A stretch of 64,000 bases of DNA from positions 157,501 through 221,500 of the forward strand of contig CALSTS010000006.1 in assembly GCA_943789335.1 (NCBI GenBank), written 5' to 3'. Each line of letters opens with the position of its first letter. Positions within the stretch are counted from its first letter, which is position 1. Positions 11,496-20,729 of this stretch are shown piece by piece. The stretch is from an uncultured Pseudomonadales bacterium. Lineage in GTDB: Bacteria > Pseudomonadota > Gammaproteobacteria > Pseudomonadales > Pseudohongiellaceae. A program made the position numbers and the translations under genes. The notes below the pieces were generated by a model that was not told where the DNA came from, did not search any database, and worked only from the letters and a program-made list of their open reading frames with translations.

Positions 11496-12947
11496 TTAGA
11501 AGGGGTAATGTTCAGGTTGGGTAGCAACAGTAATCCAGCGTAATTCAGTAAAGGCATCAATGCCTGCTTTGCCGCCAAAACGACCGTAGCCAGAATTTTT
11601 AACTCCACCGAATGGGATTTGGGCTTGATCCTGAACGGTAGGTCCATTCACATGACAGATACCAGATTTAATCCTGCGCGCTACTTGCAGTCCACGCGCA
11701 ATATCTCGAGTGAATACAGCAGAAGAAAGACCATACTCACTGTCATTAGCGATATTGATGGCTTCATCTTCATCTTTTGCACGAATTACGCCAACCACCG
11801 GGCCGAAAGATTCTTCACTATAAATTCTCATATCAGTAGTGACTTCACTAATAACATTAGCAGGCATTAAGACACCATTCGCATCGCCACCACAAAGTCT
11901 TGTTGCGCCTTTACCAACCGCATCAGCAATCAAACTTTCTACATGGTCGACAGATGTCTGATGAACTACAGCACCAAGTGGTGTTTTTCCTTCCGCGGGA
12001 TCACCAACAGCAAGCTGGTCAACTTTGGCTTTGAATTTTGCAAGAAATTGATCGGCAATGGCATCAACCACAATGACTCGTTCGGTCGACATACATATCT
12101 GGCCTTGATTCATAAATGCGCCGAACGCTGCCGCATCAACAGCAGCATCTATATCTGCATCTTCTAATACAAGTAATGGCGCTTTGCCGCCAAGTTCGAG
12201 CAATACTGGTTTGAGATTAGTAGCAGCACGTTCGGCAATGATTCTTCCTACATTAGAAGAGCCAGTGAAATTAATTCTTCTTATGGCAGGGTGATCGATT
12301 AATGCGCCGACGATTTCACCGGCGTCTTCTGGCGTATTGGAAACGAAATTAACAACACCATCACCTAAGCCCGCTTCCATAAATGCGCTGACAATCAAAT
12401 AGTGCGTTCTCGGACATTGTTCGGATCCTTTAAAGACCACCGTATTACCACAAGCTAATGGCACAGCAATTGATCTAACGCCCAATATAATAGGCGCATT
12501 CCATGGCGCGATACCTAGAATAACGCCAACGGGCTCTCTCATTCCCATGGATAATTGGCCGGGCTTATCAGATGGAATCACTTCGCCATTTATCTGAGTG
12601 GTTAAAGAGGCCGCTTCTCTGACGATAGAAACTGCCAGCATTAAATTAAAACGTGCCCAACCTTCAGTGGCGCCAATTTCATCCATCATGGCTGATACGA
12701 ATTCATCTGCTTTTGAGTCTAGCGCATCGGCCGCACGATTTAAGGCGGCTCTTCGAGCGTTGGGGCTTTGCGCAGACCACTCTGGAAAGGCCTGACTAGC
12801 AGCCTCAGCAGCACTATTTGCGTCAGCCACCGATGCCGCTGCAGCGATAGTCACCACATCACCCGATAAGGCACTTTTGATTTCCAAGTGCTTGCTTGAA
12901 TCCTTGCTTTTGCCACCGATTAGTAATGGAATGTTTAATGTAGACAT
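11496..12947 (-). CDS. NAD(P)+-dependent aldehyde dehydrogenase (vanillin/salicylaldehyde dehydrogenase-like)
   Basis: Cytoplasmic ALDH superfamily enzyme of 483 aa oxidising an aldehyde to a carboxylic acid. Catalytic elements are Asn150 (IAPWNAP), the cofactor loop FTGSSNVG (about 227-234), general base Glu251 (LELGGKAP) and nucleophile Cys285 (NQGQICMST). The NQGQICMSTERVIV context and the PWNAPIILG pocket resemble aromatic aldehyde dehydrogenases (salicylaldehyde, benzaldehyde, vanillin); this is by eye. With the 4-alkylphenol hydroxylase-type flavoprotein 2.7 kb away, it could take the resulting 4-hydroxybenzaldehyde-type product, but it lies on the opposite strand, so co-regulation is unproven. 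AAGGAGT precedes the ATG. Confidence 0.88.
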   Translation of the reverse strand: MSTLNIPLLIGGKSKDSSKHLEIKSALSGDVVTIAAAASVADANSAAEAASQAFPEWSAQSPNARRAALNRAADALDSKADEFVSAMMDEIGATEGWARFNLMLAVSIVREAASLTTQINGEVIPSDKPGQLSMGMREPVGVILGIAPWNAPIILGVRSIAVPLACGNTVVFKGSEQCPRTHYLIVSAFMEAGLGDGVVNFVSNTPEDAGEIVGALIDHPAIRRINFTGSSNVGRIIAERAATNLKPVLLELGGKAPLLVLEDADIDAAVDAAAFGAFMNQGQICMSTERVIVVDAIADQFLAKFKAKVDQLAVGDPAEGKTPLGAVVHQTSVDHVESLIADAVGKGATRLCGGDANGVLMPANVISEVTTDMRIYSEESFGPVVGVIRAKDEDEAINIANDSEYGLSSAVFTRDIARGLQVARRIKSGICHVNGPTVQDQAQIPFGGVKNSGYGRFGGKAGIDAFTELRWITVATQPEHYPF

Positions 12948-13152
12948 TATGACTCCTTGGAAAAGTTGTTATTAAACTTACTAGTGTTGCATTCTGAAAA
13001 ACTTATATTGAAATACTCAACGCTAATTTTATAAAGGCAGCCAATATAGTGGGAAGGTTTGTATAATTCAAATAATTTTTAAGCTGTTTAGTATAAGTTC
13101 TTGAGATTAGCTCATAATTGTAATTGTTAATTATAGTGCAGGTTTAGGGCCT

Positions 13153-14493
13153 TTATTTGACGATTAAGATCTGGCTGTTGGCGGGATATAGCCATTCAAC
13201 GCCTCTCTGCGTGACGACAGCATTGTCTTCAAGAGGAATTCGAATTTTTGCATTATCCCAATCAGGATTAGCGGTATAAGCAAATAACTCAATGGAAATC
13301 AGGCTCGATGGCCTTAATTCATAAGTGAGTTGCTCAGGGTTAAAAAATGCTAGAGAAGGGCCTATCCCATGACCCCAATTACCGACAGAGTGAGGGCCTA
13401 TCACGACATCAGTTACTGATATGTCTGAGCTGGGTTGATTAAAACCAATTTGATTAAATCCGGCTGCCCTAATAGCTTCCCACGTGGCATCAAGCGCTAT
13501 TTGAGCGCTAGCAGCAGGCTTGATAGACCTTTTCATTATATCTCTTACTTCGAGGGCTTGATTGAAAGCATGTTGGATACCCTGCGGGGCTTCAGTTTCG
13601 CCATCTCGCAGAACATAGGCAATTCTCTTCATGTCAGTATAGAAATCCAAAAAGCCAACGCCCCAATCGAGCATGAGAAGGTCGCCGCGCTGAATAATGC
13701 GATCTGTTGATGTCGCTGCAATACCGTCAGGGCCTGTGATATATACCGAAGGCATATCAAAAGACGACTCTAGGCCTCGGCTTAATTGTTGGTCGGACAT
13801 CCACCAGGCAACATCTTCTAAAGTTGTCACGCCAGGGGTGATGACTTCATTTGAGAATGCTCGCTCAGCGATTTCACGACTCATTTCGCCAGCCTCAGCA
13901 AAGGCGGCAATTTCAACTGCAGTTCGGGTTGATCGAAAATCTGAAACAAAACGTTCTGCTGATACTAAGCGATTGCCATATGTGCCTAAGGTCTCTCTTA
14001 AATGTAAATAGGACGTGTGGGATAAGCCATCGGCTCCACCAATTGAGCTTGCCATGTTAATGCCGATACGCTCTGGGTTGCGTTCAGCCACATAGTCAGC
14101 AAGTTCATCAGGTCCACCAAAATAATCATAAACGCCACACTCTTCTAGGCGATAACCTGCGACACCCAGGACTGCGCGTTCAACTCGGTCACCTTGATTA
14201 GTGAAGATATAATAAGCCCAACCCGTCACATAACCTCGCCCAAGGGCATCCCAAAGTGGATCAAGGTTGCCTTCACGCATCACTACAATCCACATATCCA
14301 GATTATTTTCTTGCATGGCGTTGGGCATGATAAGGTCAAATTTTTCAGCACGTATCTGGCACATGCGCTCCCAGCGTGATCGGGCTTCTTGAGAGTAGGC
14401 CGTAGTTGAGAGCAGCATTAAAGTGGATATACATAAAGCAGCTAAAGTAGCCGAGACAGTTAAGAGGCGTTTACTTAAGAGGTGGTTAATCAT
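13153..14493 (-). CDS. Exported M24-family metallopeptidase (Xaa-Pro aminopeptidase-like)
   Basis: A 446-aa protein with a Sec signal peptide (cleavage about TAYS|QE), so periplasmic. It has an N-terminal creatinase-like domain and a C-terminal pita-bread domain. All five M24 metal ligands can be seen in order: Asp in LMLDWGVG, Asp in FYTDMKR, His in GHGIGPS, Glu in ISIELFAY and Glu in IPLEDNAVV. The family removes N-terminal residues next to proline or acts on related amide bonds. Periplasmic members with signal peptides are common in marine gammaproteobacteria and may serve peptide feeding. It is a single gene, with AGGG before the ATG. Confidence 0.88.
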   Translation of the reverse strand: MINHLLSKRLLTVSATLAALCISTLMLLSTTAYSQEARSRWERMCQIRAEKFDLIMPNAMQENNLDMWIVVMREGNLDPLWDALGRGYVTGWAYYIFTNQGDRVERAVLGVAGYRLEECGVYDYFGGPDELADYVAERNPERIGINMASSIGGADGLSHTSYLHLRETLGTYGNRLVSAERFVSDFRSTRTAVEIAAFAEAGEMSREIAERAFSNEVITPGVTTLEDVAWWMSDQQLSRGLESSFDMPSVYITGPDGIAATSTDRIIQRGDLLMLDWGVGFLDFYTDMKRIAYVLRDGETEAPQGIQHAFNQALEVRDIMKRSIKPAASAQIALDATWEAIRAAGFNQIGFNQPSSDISVTDVVIGPHSVGNWGHGIGPSLAFFNPEQLTYELRPSSLISIELFAYTANPDWDNAKIRIPLEDNAVVTQRGVEWLYPANSQILIVK

Positions 14494-14799
14494 ATCGACC
14501 CTGCCAGGTTTTTAATAAGCTTTCTAAAGGAATTCGTACAGCTTATTAAATAATCACCTATTAAACAAATAAGGTTGACCAGATATAGTAATGGGATAGC
14601 AGCTACTAAATTGATACTTGAAAAAGAGATATAAAATGCAACTATTATCTGAAAGTGAGATGCTTATATCTAAAATTAATATTGCTAGTGACTTTTTTAA
14701 TTCCCATTCGCTTTTCTTTCGTTTATATTGATCACGCATTGATTATTAGAATAGATTAGTTTGCACAGAAAACAGAAAAAACAGAAAGAGGAAGCAATT
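14494..14799. other. Divergent intergenic region before the cytochrome/flavoprotein run
   Basis: About 305 bp of AT-rich DNA between the divergent M24 peptidase and the cytochrome gene. No gene, clear operator or structured RNA is seen. It should hold the promoter for the 14.8-22.2 kb run. Confidence 0.45.
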
Positions 14800-15105
14800 T
14801 TGAAAATTATACAGATTATTAGCTTGGCGGTTTGTATGTTGTTTATGAGCTCGTTTGCATGGTCGCAATCGGCTAATGACTGGGAGTCTGGGGAGCATAT
14901 TTTCGACAAGATATGCCAGTATTGCCATACCCAAGGGGTTGGACCGGTGTTGACTGGTCGTAATTTGCCGCCGATTTATTTCACTACAATTGCTCGTAGT
15001 GGTCTAAATGCAATGCCAGCTTTTAGACCAACAGAATTATCCCCTGATGACCTTGAAAAAGTTGCAAATTATTTAAGCCAAAGCACTAGCGAGGCAAATC
15101 AATGA
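14800..15105 (+). CDS. Small monoheme c-type cytochrome (flavocytochrome electron acceptor subunit)
   Basis: A 101-aa periplasmic protein. The signal peptide ends about FAWS|QS; heme c is attached at Cys39-Gln-Tyr-Cys42-His43, and Met72 (LNAMPAF) is the likely sixth ligand. The frame opens at 14761, but GAGGAAG five bases before TTG 14800 fixes the start there. Its size and its position two genes ahead of a PchF-like flavoprotein match the cytochrome subunit of 4-cresol methylhydroxylase or eugenol hydroxylase, which accepts electrons from FAD and passes them to azurin or another cytochrome. Its stop overlaps the next start by four bases (ATGA), so translation is probably coupled. Confidence 0.85.
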   Translation: MKIIQIISLAVCMLFMSSFAWSQSANDWESGEHIFDKICQYCHTQGVGPVLTGRNLPPIYFTTIARSGLNAMPAFRPTELSPDDLEKVANYLSQSTSEANQ

Positions 15106-15599
15106 GCACTCAACTTTCAAGACGTCAGAGTTTCAAACTAATGGCTGGTGCGGGGCTGCTCTCTATAGCGCCCATAAGCGAGCTTTTCGCTAATGACTCA
15201 AGTAAAGCAATGTGTACAGCAATTGTAGTCACGAGTGACAATAGTGCTGGTGATAGTTTCAGCCAGTTTATCAATGCATCCTTGTCTACAAGCGCTATTA
15301 AAGTTGATCATAGTCATTATGAAAGTTTACATCCCTTAGTGAGTTTGCCGGCAGGTTCTTTACTTATTGGGCTTGTTAATGAGGCTGATAAAGTATTGAT
15401 CGATTCAGTTTTGCATGAACGTAAAGCTGTCATGCATGTAAATGCACGGCTAGGAAATGACTTTAATTCAGTAGATCAAATTCCTAGTCTTGCAGAAAAG
15501 ACAATTCAGGCTGCGTTAGCTAGGGCTGAAGAAGCAAGCCTCCCAGGAAACCGCGAACCAAATTCAGGTTCTTTAATTAGTTTTTATGCTTATTTATAA
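15102..15599 (+). CDS. Tat-exported protein of unknown family between flavocytochrome subunits
   Basis: 165 aa. The N-terminus has a twin-arginine signal (SRRQSFKLMAG, then a hydrophobic stretch, cleavage near ELFA|ND), so it is probably exported folded. I recognise no domain in the rest. There is a single Cys (MCTAIVV) near the mature start, no heme motif, and no blue-copper Cys-x-Met/His pattern. It is locked between the cytochrome gene (4-bp overlap) and the flavoprotein gene (42-bp gap). That points to a role in assembling or serving the flavocytochrome, for example chaperoning export of the flavoprotein, which has no signal of its own; this is inference. Confidence 0.75.
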   Translation: MSTQLSRRQSFKLMAGAGLLSIAPISELFANDSSKAMCTAIVVTSDNSAGDSFSQFINASLSTSAIKVDHSHYESLHPLVSLPAGSLLIGLVNEADKVLIDSVLHERKAVMHVNARLGNDFNSVDQIPSLAEKTIQAALARAEEASLPGNREPNSGSLISFYAYL

Positions 15600-15641
15600 G
15601 CCTTTTAGATGAAGGCTTACTACAAAATTCAGGAGATTTAG

Positions 15642-17183
15642 ATGGCAGATTTTAATGTTCTACCAGAAGGCGTTTCCGCCGAACAATTTGGCAATGCTAT
15701 TGAAGAATATGCTGCAATTGTTGGCGATGAAAACGTTTTTGTTTCTGCGGACAACCTAACCAGTTACAACAAAATCATGGTTCCTGCAGATAACGCTGAC
15801 CACGCTGCTTGTGGTGCGCTAGCGCCAGCTTCAGTGGAAGAAGTGCAGGCCATTATAGGCGTTTGTGATAAATACACGATTCCAGTCTGGCCAATTTCAA
15901 CGGGAAAAAACTTTGGTTATGGTTCGGCAGCAGCTGCTACCAGAGGCCAGATGATTCTTGACTTGCGCCGCATGAATAAAATAATCGAAGTTGATGCCGA
16001 ATTGGGTACGGCGCTGGTTGAGCCAGGTGTCACTTATCAACAATTAAAAGACTACCTTGAAGAAAACAATATTCCTTTATGGCTTTCTCCGCCTGCACCT
16101 TCTTCACTTGTGAGCCCATTAGGTAATGCAATAGATAGAGGTGTTGGCTATACCCCTTATGGCGATAACTTTTTCTTTTCTTGCGGAATGGAAGTTGTAT
16201 TAGCTGATGGGCAAGTACTGCGCACTGGTATGGGTTCAATGCCAAAATCAACCTCATGGCAGGTATTTAAATGGGGCTATGGTCCTTCTTTGGATGGAAT
16301 ATTTTCACAATCAAACTATGGCGTAGTCACCAAGCTTGGTATGTGGTTAATGCCTCAACCGCCAGCATTTAAAGCCTTTGTTATTCGCTACCCTGATGAT
16401 GCGGATATTGAAAAAGCTATTGAAACAATTCGTCCACTAAGAATTGCCCAGGTTATTCCTAATGCAGTGGTTATTGCGCATGCCCTTTGGGAAGGCGGAG
16501 CGGAAGTTGTGCGTTCTGATTATTATCAGGGTGAGGGCTCTATTTCAGATGAGGCCGTTGAAAGAATGAAGTCAGATCTTGGTATGGGGGCATGGAATAT
16601 TTATGCGGGCCTATACGGCACACCTGAGCAAATTGAATTGAACTGGCAGATTGTCCAAAATACTTTTGCCGGAACCGGCGCCATTATTCAGGATGAAGAA
16701 GAAATGGCAGACAATCCGACCTTTGATTATCGCGCTAAACTGATGCGCGGAGAAATGACCTTGAAAGAGTTTGGTCTTTATAACTGGCGTGGCGGAGGTG
16801 GATCTGCCTGGTTTGCGCCTGTTGCACAAGCCAGAGGGTCCGAGGGTCTTCAGCAAATGGAATTAGCCAAAGAAATCTTGGGCAAATATGGTTTTGATTA
16901 TGTTGCAGAATATATTGTTGGCTGGCGTGAAGGGCACCACATTATTGATTTGCTGTTTGACAAAACGAATGCTGAAGAAACTGAACGAGCAAACCAATGT
17001 TTTGATGAGCTCTTAAGCGAGTTTAGTGAACGGGGTTGGGGTTCATATCGAACTAATATTGCCTTCATGGACAAAGTTGCCAATACCTTTGGCCCAGTGA
17101 AGCGTGATGTTGATCAGCGCATTAAGCGAGCTCTGGATCCTAAGGGTATTATCGCACCTGGAAAGTCAGGCATTTATATTTAA
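15642..17183 (+). CDS. 4-cresol methylhydroxylase / eugenol hydroxylase-type FAD flavoprotein
   Basis: A 513-aa member of the vanillyl-alcohol oxidase/PCMH family. The N-terminal FAD-binding domain includes PVWPISTGKNFGYG and a substrate-cap C-terminal half. The C-terminus is very like PchF: APVAQARGSE, YGFDYVAEYIVGWREGHH, FDKTNAEETERA, FGPVKRDVDQ and IIAPGKSGI. The family oxidises para-alkyl phenols (4-cresol, 4-ethylphenol, eugenol) through a quinone methide, adding water and sending electrons to cytochrome c. The paired cytochrome gene upstream supports a dehydrogenase rather than an oxidase. No signal peptide is visible although PCMH flavoproteins work in the periplasm; co-export with the neighbouring Tat protein is possible. 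AGGAGA precedes the ATG. Confidence 0.88.
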   Translation: MADFNVLPEGVSAEQFGNAIEEYAAIVGDENVFVSADNLTSYNKIMVPADNADHAACGALAPASVEEVQAIIGVCDKYTIPVWPISTGKNFGYGSAAAATRGQMILDLRRMNKIIEVDAELGTALVEPGVTYQQLKDYLEENNIPLWLSPPAPSSLVSPLGNAIDRGVGYTPYGDNFFFSCGMEVVLADGQVLRTGMGSMPKSTSWQVFKWGYGPSLDGIFSQSNYGVVTKLGMWLMPQPPAFKAFVIRYPDDADIEKAIETIRPLRIAQVIPNAVVIAHALWEGGAEVVRSDYYQGEGSISDEAVERMKSDLGMGAWNIYAGLYGTPEQIELNWQIVQNTFAGTGAIIQDEEEMADNPTFDYRAKLMRGEMTLKEFGLYNWRGGGGSAWFAPVAQARGSEGLQQMELAKEILGKYGFDYVAEYIVGWREGHHIIDLLFDKTNAEETERANQCFDELLSEFSERGWGSYRTNIAFMDKVANTFGPVKRDVDQRIKRALDPKGIIAPGKSGIYI

Positions 17184-17213
17184 GGCTCTTATTCGTATTC
17201 TGCCAATCTTCTA

Positions 17214-17244
17214 GCCATATCTAGATTCAATATCTAGATATGGC
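17214..17244 (+). promoter_or_regulatory. 13-bp perfect inverted repeat containing CTAGAT
   Basis: GCCATATCTAGAT, loop TCAAT, ATCTAGATATGGC. It lies between the flavoprotein stop (17183) and the RdhA-like start (17329). No T-run follows, so it is not a standard terminator. It could be an operator, an mRNA-stabilising hairpin or a factor-dependent attenuator. Confidence 0.6.
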
Positions 17245-17328
17245 GGCCAGCTATCTTCTATCTACTAATTAGTTAATAATTATTGCTAGATTACTGTTAA
17301 TTGGTAAATAGAAGGTATTGTTTGAAGC

Positions 17329-19485
17329 ATGCTAGTTCATGAGAAAAACCATAACCGGCCAGTAGAACTTGGTTCTTACCCTCTTGAGGCGCTCCCTAAA
17401 GACCTTAGTGTTATTGAACAGGAAAGTCAGCGTCCAGCACTTGCAGAATCCCCTTATCTTGGTTCCGACAAGTTATTGGCGCAAGCTTCAAATACTTATT
17501 TAGATTATCTAAAAGCGTTTTCTCAAGGTGACGTTAGTCCGCAAAAAGCCCCCGTACCTGACTCTTTAGACCGTAGAAGCATTGATATTAAAGGTGCGGC
17601 TTATTTCCTTGATGCTACCCATGCTGGTATATGTAAGATTCCTGAGAATAGTTGGTTAATCAATGCTGAAAGCAGCAAGCATCCCTTTGCAATTGTGATT
17701 CTGGTGGCATATGGCAGGTTGCCTGAACAGGAGAATTTAGCGCATGAATGGTTAAGTGGAACAGAGCATGATATTGCGCGCATGCGCTGTGTGGAAATTG
17801 GGTCCTCAATATCTGGTTATATTCGCGCCCTGGGTTTTAACGCCAAATCTCACTTTGAGGACAGCACATCTTTAGATCTTAATCGTCTCGCAGTCCTTTC
17901 TGGTATAGCTGAACGAATTCTTGATGAGTCAGGTGATGATTCAACTATTCAAAGTCCTTTTTTAGCAAAGGATTTTGCCCTAGCGGTGATTTCAACCGAT
18001 TATGAATTAGCAGTAGATACGCCATTTAAAATGGGCGCTAGAGTGAATAAATTTCAACACTGGCGAGGCATTAATGGTGCGATGTCTTTACGAGAAATTA
18101 ACAGAAGAGACAGTCGTCAAAGCCATCTTAGTCGTTATCCAATGGAGCAAATAAAAAGAGTTGAGCGGCCAACCACACTCATCCTTGATGATGAAGTGCC
18201 ACGAGTCCCAAAAAGGGCGGCTTTTTTTGCTAGAGCCAGGATGGGCGATTTGGGTAGCAAAGCACAAAAAGAAGTAACTCGTTTTGCTTATAAACACCCC
18301 TTAACCGGAGGCATGATGCCTTTGTTGGGAACGTTGGCGACTAAGCAAGAAGGAAAAGTTGCGTCGACACAAAGTGACGACTTAATTGATCCCGTTGCTA
18401 ATGCCAAAGCCCTAAAAGCGCTTGCTTATCATTTAGGCGCTGATTTAACCGGTATTTGTGAAGTGCCTCGATATGCCTGGTATAGCCATCACATGGATGG
18501 TACAGAAATAGAAACTTATCACCGTTATGCCCTAGTGATGTTAATTGATCAGGGGCATGGCACGATGGAAGGAGCTAGTGGCGATGACTGGATTTCAGGC
18601 GGACAGTCTATGCGTGGTTATTTACGTGGTGCAGAAATTGCCGGCATTATGTCAGAGTTTCTACGAAAAAAAGGCCATTCTGCGCGTCCGCATACTCAGG
18701 CCGATAGTGATGTCCTACATATACCCTTGGTGTTATGGGCAGGCTTAGGAGAGCTAAGCAGGATAGGGGAGTTGGTTTTAAACCCTTATGTTGGGCCCCG
18801 TTTTAAGTCGGTAGTGCTAACTACTGACATTCCGCTTGAAGTCGATAAGCCTGTTGATTTTGGCCTGCAATACTTTTGTGAAAATTGCTTAAAATGCGCC
18901 AGAGAGTGTCCGGTTAGCGCAATTCCATTTAAAGAAAAAGTCATGTTTAACGGTTATGAAATCTGGAAGCCGGATGTTGAGCGTTGTACAAGATATCGTG
19001 TTACAAATTCGAAAGGCTCGGCTTGTGGCCGCTGTATGAAAACCTGCCCTTTAAACAAAGTGATCACGGCTGATGGCTCGATATTGCATCGAGTGGGTAC
19101 TTGGCTAGGCGTTCATGCTCGCTGGTTAAAACCGATTATGGTGCCTATAGCTGTTTTTTTTGATGACTGGTTAGAGTTTGGTAAACGTAATCTTGTCAAA
19201 AAGTGGTGGTTGGATTTAGAAGTAGTCGATGGCGTTTGTGTTATTCCGAAAGCTAGCAATGAGCGCGATATTGATGTGGGTAAAGATACGTCGGGGCTTA
19301 AATCGCCAGTAGGATATTATTCAGCAAACGTAATGCCGCCTCCCAATTCAACAGAAGCAGTGTTACTCAATCATCGCGATGCAATTAAACGCGGTGAAGA
19401 ACTAGAAACAGTCAGTGCTGCTAAAGCCAGACATAAAAATAAAGATGGAATACCCAAATACTATATTCCTACAAAAAATATATAA
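17329..19485 (+). CDS. Reductive dehalogenase-like cobalamin/2x[4Fe-4S] protein, duplicated architecture
   Basis: A 718-aa soluble protein with no Tat signal. The C-terminal third carries a bacterial ferredoxin pair: CENCLKCARECP and, after 30-odd residues, C-x12-CGRCMKTCP. Ahead of it is a corrinoid-binding-type domain (AYHLGADLTGICEVPRYAW, about 365-385; YALVMLIDQG; MRGYLRGAEIAG; SVVLTTDIPLEVD). The N-terminal half repeats this plan in degenerate form (AAYFLDATHAGICKIPENSW, about 88-107; FAIVILVAYG; ISGYIRALGFNA; LAVISTDYELAVDTP) without Fe-S cysteines. This matches my recollection of cytoplasmic catabolic reductive dehalogenases such as NpRdhA. No flavin-reductase fusion is seen; the C-terminal tail (about 600-718) is unassigned, so the electron donor is unknown. 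QueG-like enzymes are much shorter. Confidence 0.8.
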   Translation: MLVHEKNHNRPVELGSYPLEALPKDLSVIEQESQRPALAESPYLGSDKLLAQASNTYLDYLKAFSQGDVSPQKAPVPDSLDRRSIDIKGAAYFLDATHAGICKIPENSWLINAESSKHPFAIVILVAYGRLPEQENLAHEWLSGTEHDIARMRCVEIGSSISGYIRALGFNAKSHFEDSTSLDLNRLAVLSGIAERILDESGDDSTIQSPFLAKDFALAVISTDYELAVDTPFKMGARVNKFQHWRGINGAMSLREINRRDSRQSHLSRYPMEQIKRVERPTTLILDDEVPRVPKRAAFFARARMGDLGSKAQKEVTRFAYKHPLTGGMMPLLGTLATKQEGKVASTQSDDLIDPVANAKALKALAYHLGADLTGICEVPRYAWYSHHMDGTEIETYHRYALVMLIDQGHGTMEGASGDDWISGGQSMRGYLRGAEIAGIMSEFLRKKGHSARPHTQADSDVLHIPLVLWAGLGELSRIGELVLNPYVGPRFKSVVLTTDIPLEVDKPVDFGLQYFCENCLKCARECPVSAIPFKEKVMFNGYEIWKPDVERCTRYRVTNSKGSACGRCMKTCPLNKVITADGSILHRVGTWLGVHARWLKPIMVPIAVFFDDWLEFGKRNLVKKWWLDLEVVDGVCVIPKASNERDIDVGKDTSGLKSPVGYYSANVMPPPNSTEAVLLNHRDAIKRGEELETVSAAKARHKNKDGIPKYYIPTKNI

Positions 19486-19538
19486 TTGAATAAAAATTTA
19501 TTACAGATCACTAAACTAGTAGTAGATAAGGATACGAA

Positions 19539-20714
19539 ATGAGCAATACTTCATTTAAACCTGGACGGCATTTTTTACAGATTCCAGGGCCATCGAATGT
19601 TCCAGATAGTGTCTTGCGGGCAATGGCGCAGCCGGTTATTGATCATAGAGGACCGGATTTTCCGGCGTTGACCTTCAATATTCTGGAGCAGATAAAACCA
19701 GTATTTAATACGGAGTCACCTGTTTTTATTTATCCCGCATCGGGGACAGGAGGCTGGGAGTGTGCCTTGCTGAATACACTCTCACCCGGCGATAAAGTGC
19801 TGGCTTTTGAAACTGGGCACTTTGCTACTTTATGGAAAGAAGTCGCTGATAAACTCGGTCTAGAAGTACAGTGGGTTGCAGGCGACTGGCGCCATGGCGT
19901 CGATCCCCAAGAAGTAGAGCAGGCGCTGAAGGCCGACTCTAGTCACAGTATTAAAGCTGTGTTAGCGGTTCATACTGAAACGTCTACTGGCGTTACCAGC
20001 CGAATAGATAAAGTTCGACAGGCGATAGATGCAGCTAATCATCCTGCCTTATTCTTTGTTGATGCGGTTTCTTCCTTAGCCTGTACTGAATACCTTCATG
20101 ATGAATGGCAAGTTGATGTGACGGTTAGTGGGTCACAAAAAGGCTTGATGCTGCCGCCAGGACTTAGTTTTAATGCCGTCAGTGAAAAGGCCTTAGCGGC
20201 GTCTAAACAATCAAGATCGCATCACTCTTATTGGCGCTGGGATGCGATGCTCAGCTTCAATGAAAAAGGTTACTACCCGTATACCCCTAGTACCAATTTG
20301 CTATATGGCCTACAGGAAGCCTTGTCTTTATTGCACCAGGAAGGCCTGGAGAATGTGTTTGCCAGGCATCAGCGTTTTGCTGAGGCCACTCGATGTGCTG
20401 TAAGCGCTTGGGGTCTGGAAAATATCTGTTTAAACCCTGATGAATTTTGTAATTCAACAACAGCTGTCCTGGTGCCAGAAGGCCAAGATGCAGATGCTTT
20501 ACGTGAAATTATTTTACAGCGATTTAATATGTCGCTTGGCACTGGGCTGGGAAAACTCAAAGGGAAAATTTTTAGAATAGGTCACATTGGCGATTTCAAT
20601 GAGTTAATGCTGGCAGGCACTTTGGGTGGAGTTGAGATGGGGCTTAGCCTCTCTGACATCTCTTATACCAGAGGCGGTGTTAACGCGGCCTTGGATTATT
20701 TGGCTGATACCTAG
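19539..20714 (+). CDS. Class V aminotransferase (serine/alanine-glyoxylate type)
   Basis: Cytoplasmic PLP enzyme of 391 aa. N-terminal LQIPGPSNVP and IDHRGPDFPAL are hallmarks of the serine-glyoxylate/alanine-glyoxylate aminotransferases. Also seen are TETSTGV (substrate loop), FVDAVSSLA (PLP Asp) and the Schiff-base lysine Lys201 in SGSQKGLMLPPG. The enzyme takes an amino group from serine or alanine and makes glycine from glyoxylate, giving hydroxypyruvate or pyruvate. It follows the RdhA-like gene by 53 bp and precedes a GntP permease, with AAGGAT before the ATG. A paralogue with the lysine at the same position lies at 56.9-58.1 kb. Confidence 0.9.
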   Translation: MSNTSFKPGRHFLQIPGPSNVPDSVLRAMAQPVIDHRGPDFPALTFNILEQIKPVFNTESPVFIYPASGTGGWECALLNTLSPGDKVLAFETGHFATLWKEVADKLGLEVQWVAGDWRHGVDPQEVEQALKADSSHSIKAVLAVHTETSTGVTSRIDKVRQAIDAANHPALFFVDAVSSLACTEYLHDEWQVDVTVSGSQKGLMLPPGLSFNAVSEKALAASKQSRSHHSYWRWDAMLSFNEKGYYPYTPSTNLLYGLQEALSLLHQEGLENVFARHQRFAEATRCAVSAWGLENICLNPDEFCNSTTAVLVPEGQDADALREIILQRFNMSLGTGLGKLKGKIFRIGHIGDFNELMLAGTLGGVEMGLSLSDISYTRGGVNAALDYLADT

Positions 20715-20729
20715 CGGATTCGGAATAAC

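Noticed and set aside
17329-19485. Epoxyqueuosine reductase (QueG) as identity of the corrinoid/Fe-S protein
   Set aside because: QueG is about half this length; the duplicated first half and long C-terminal tail fit catabolic reductive dehalogenases better.
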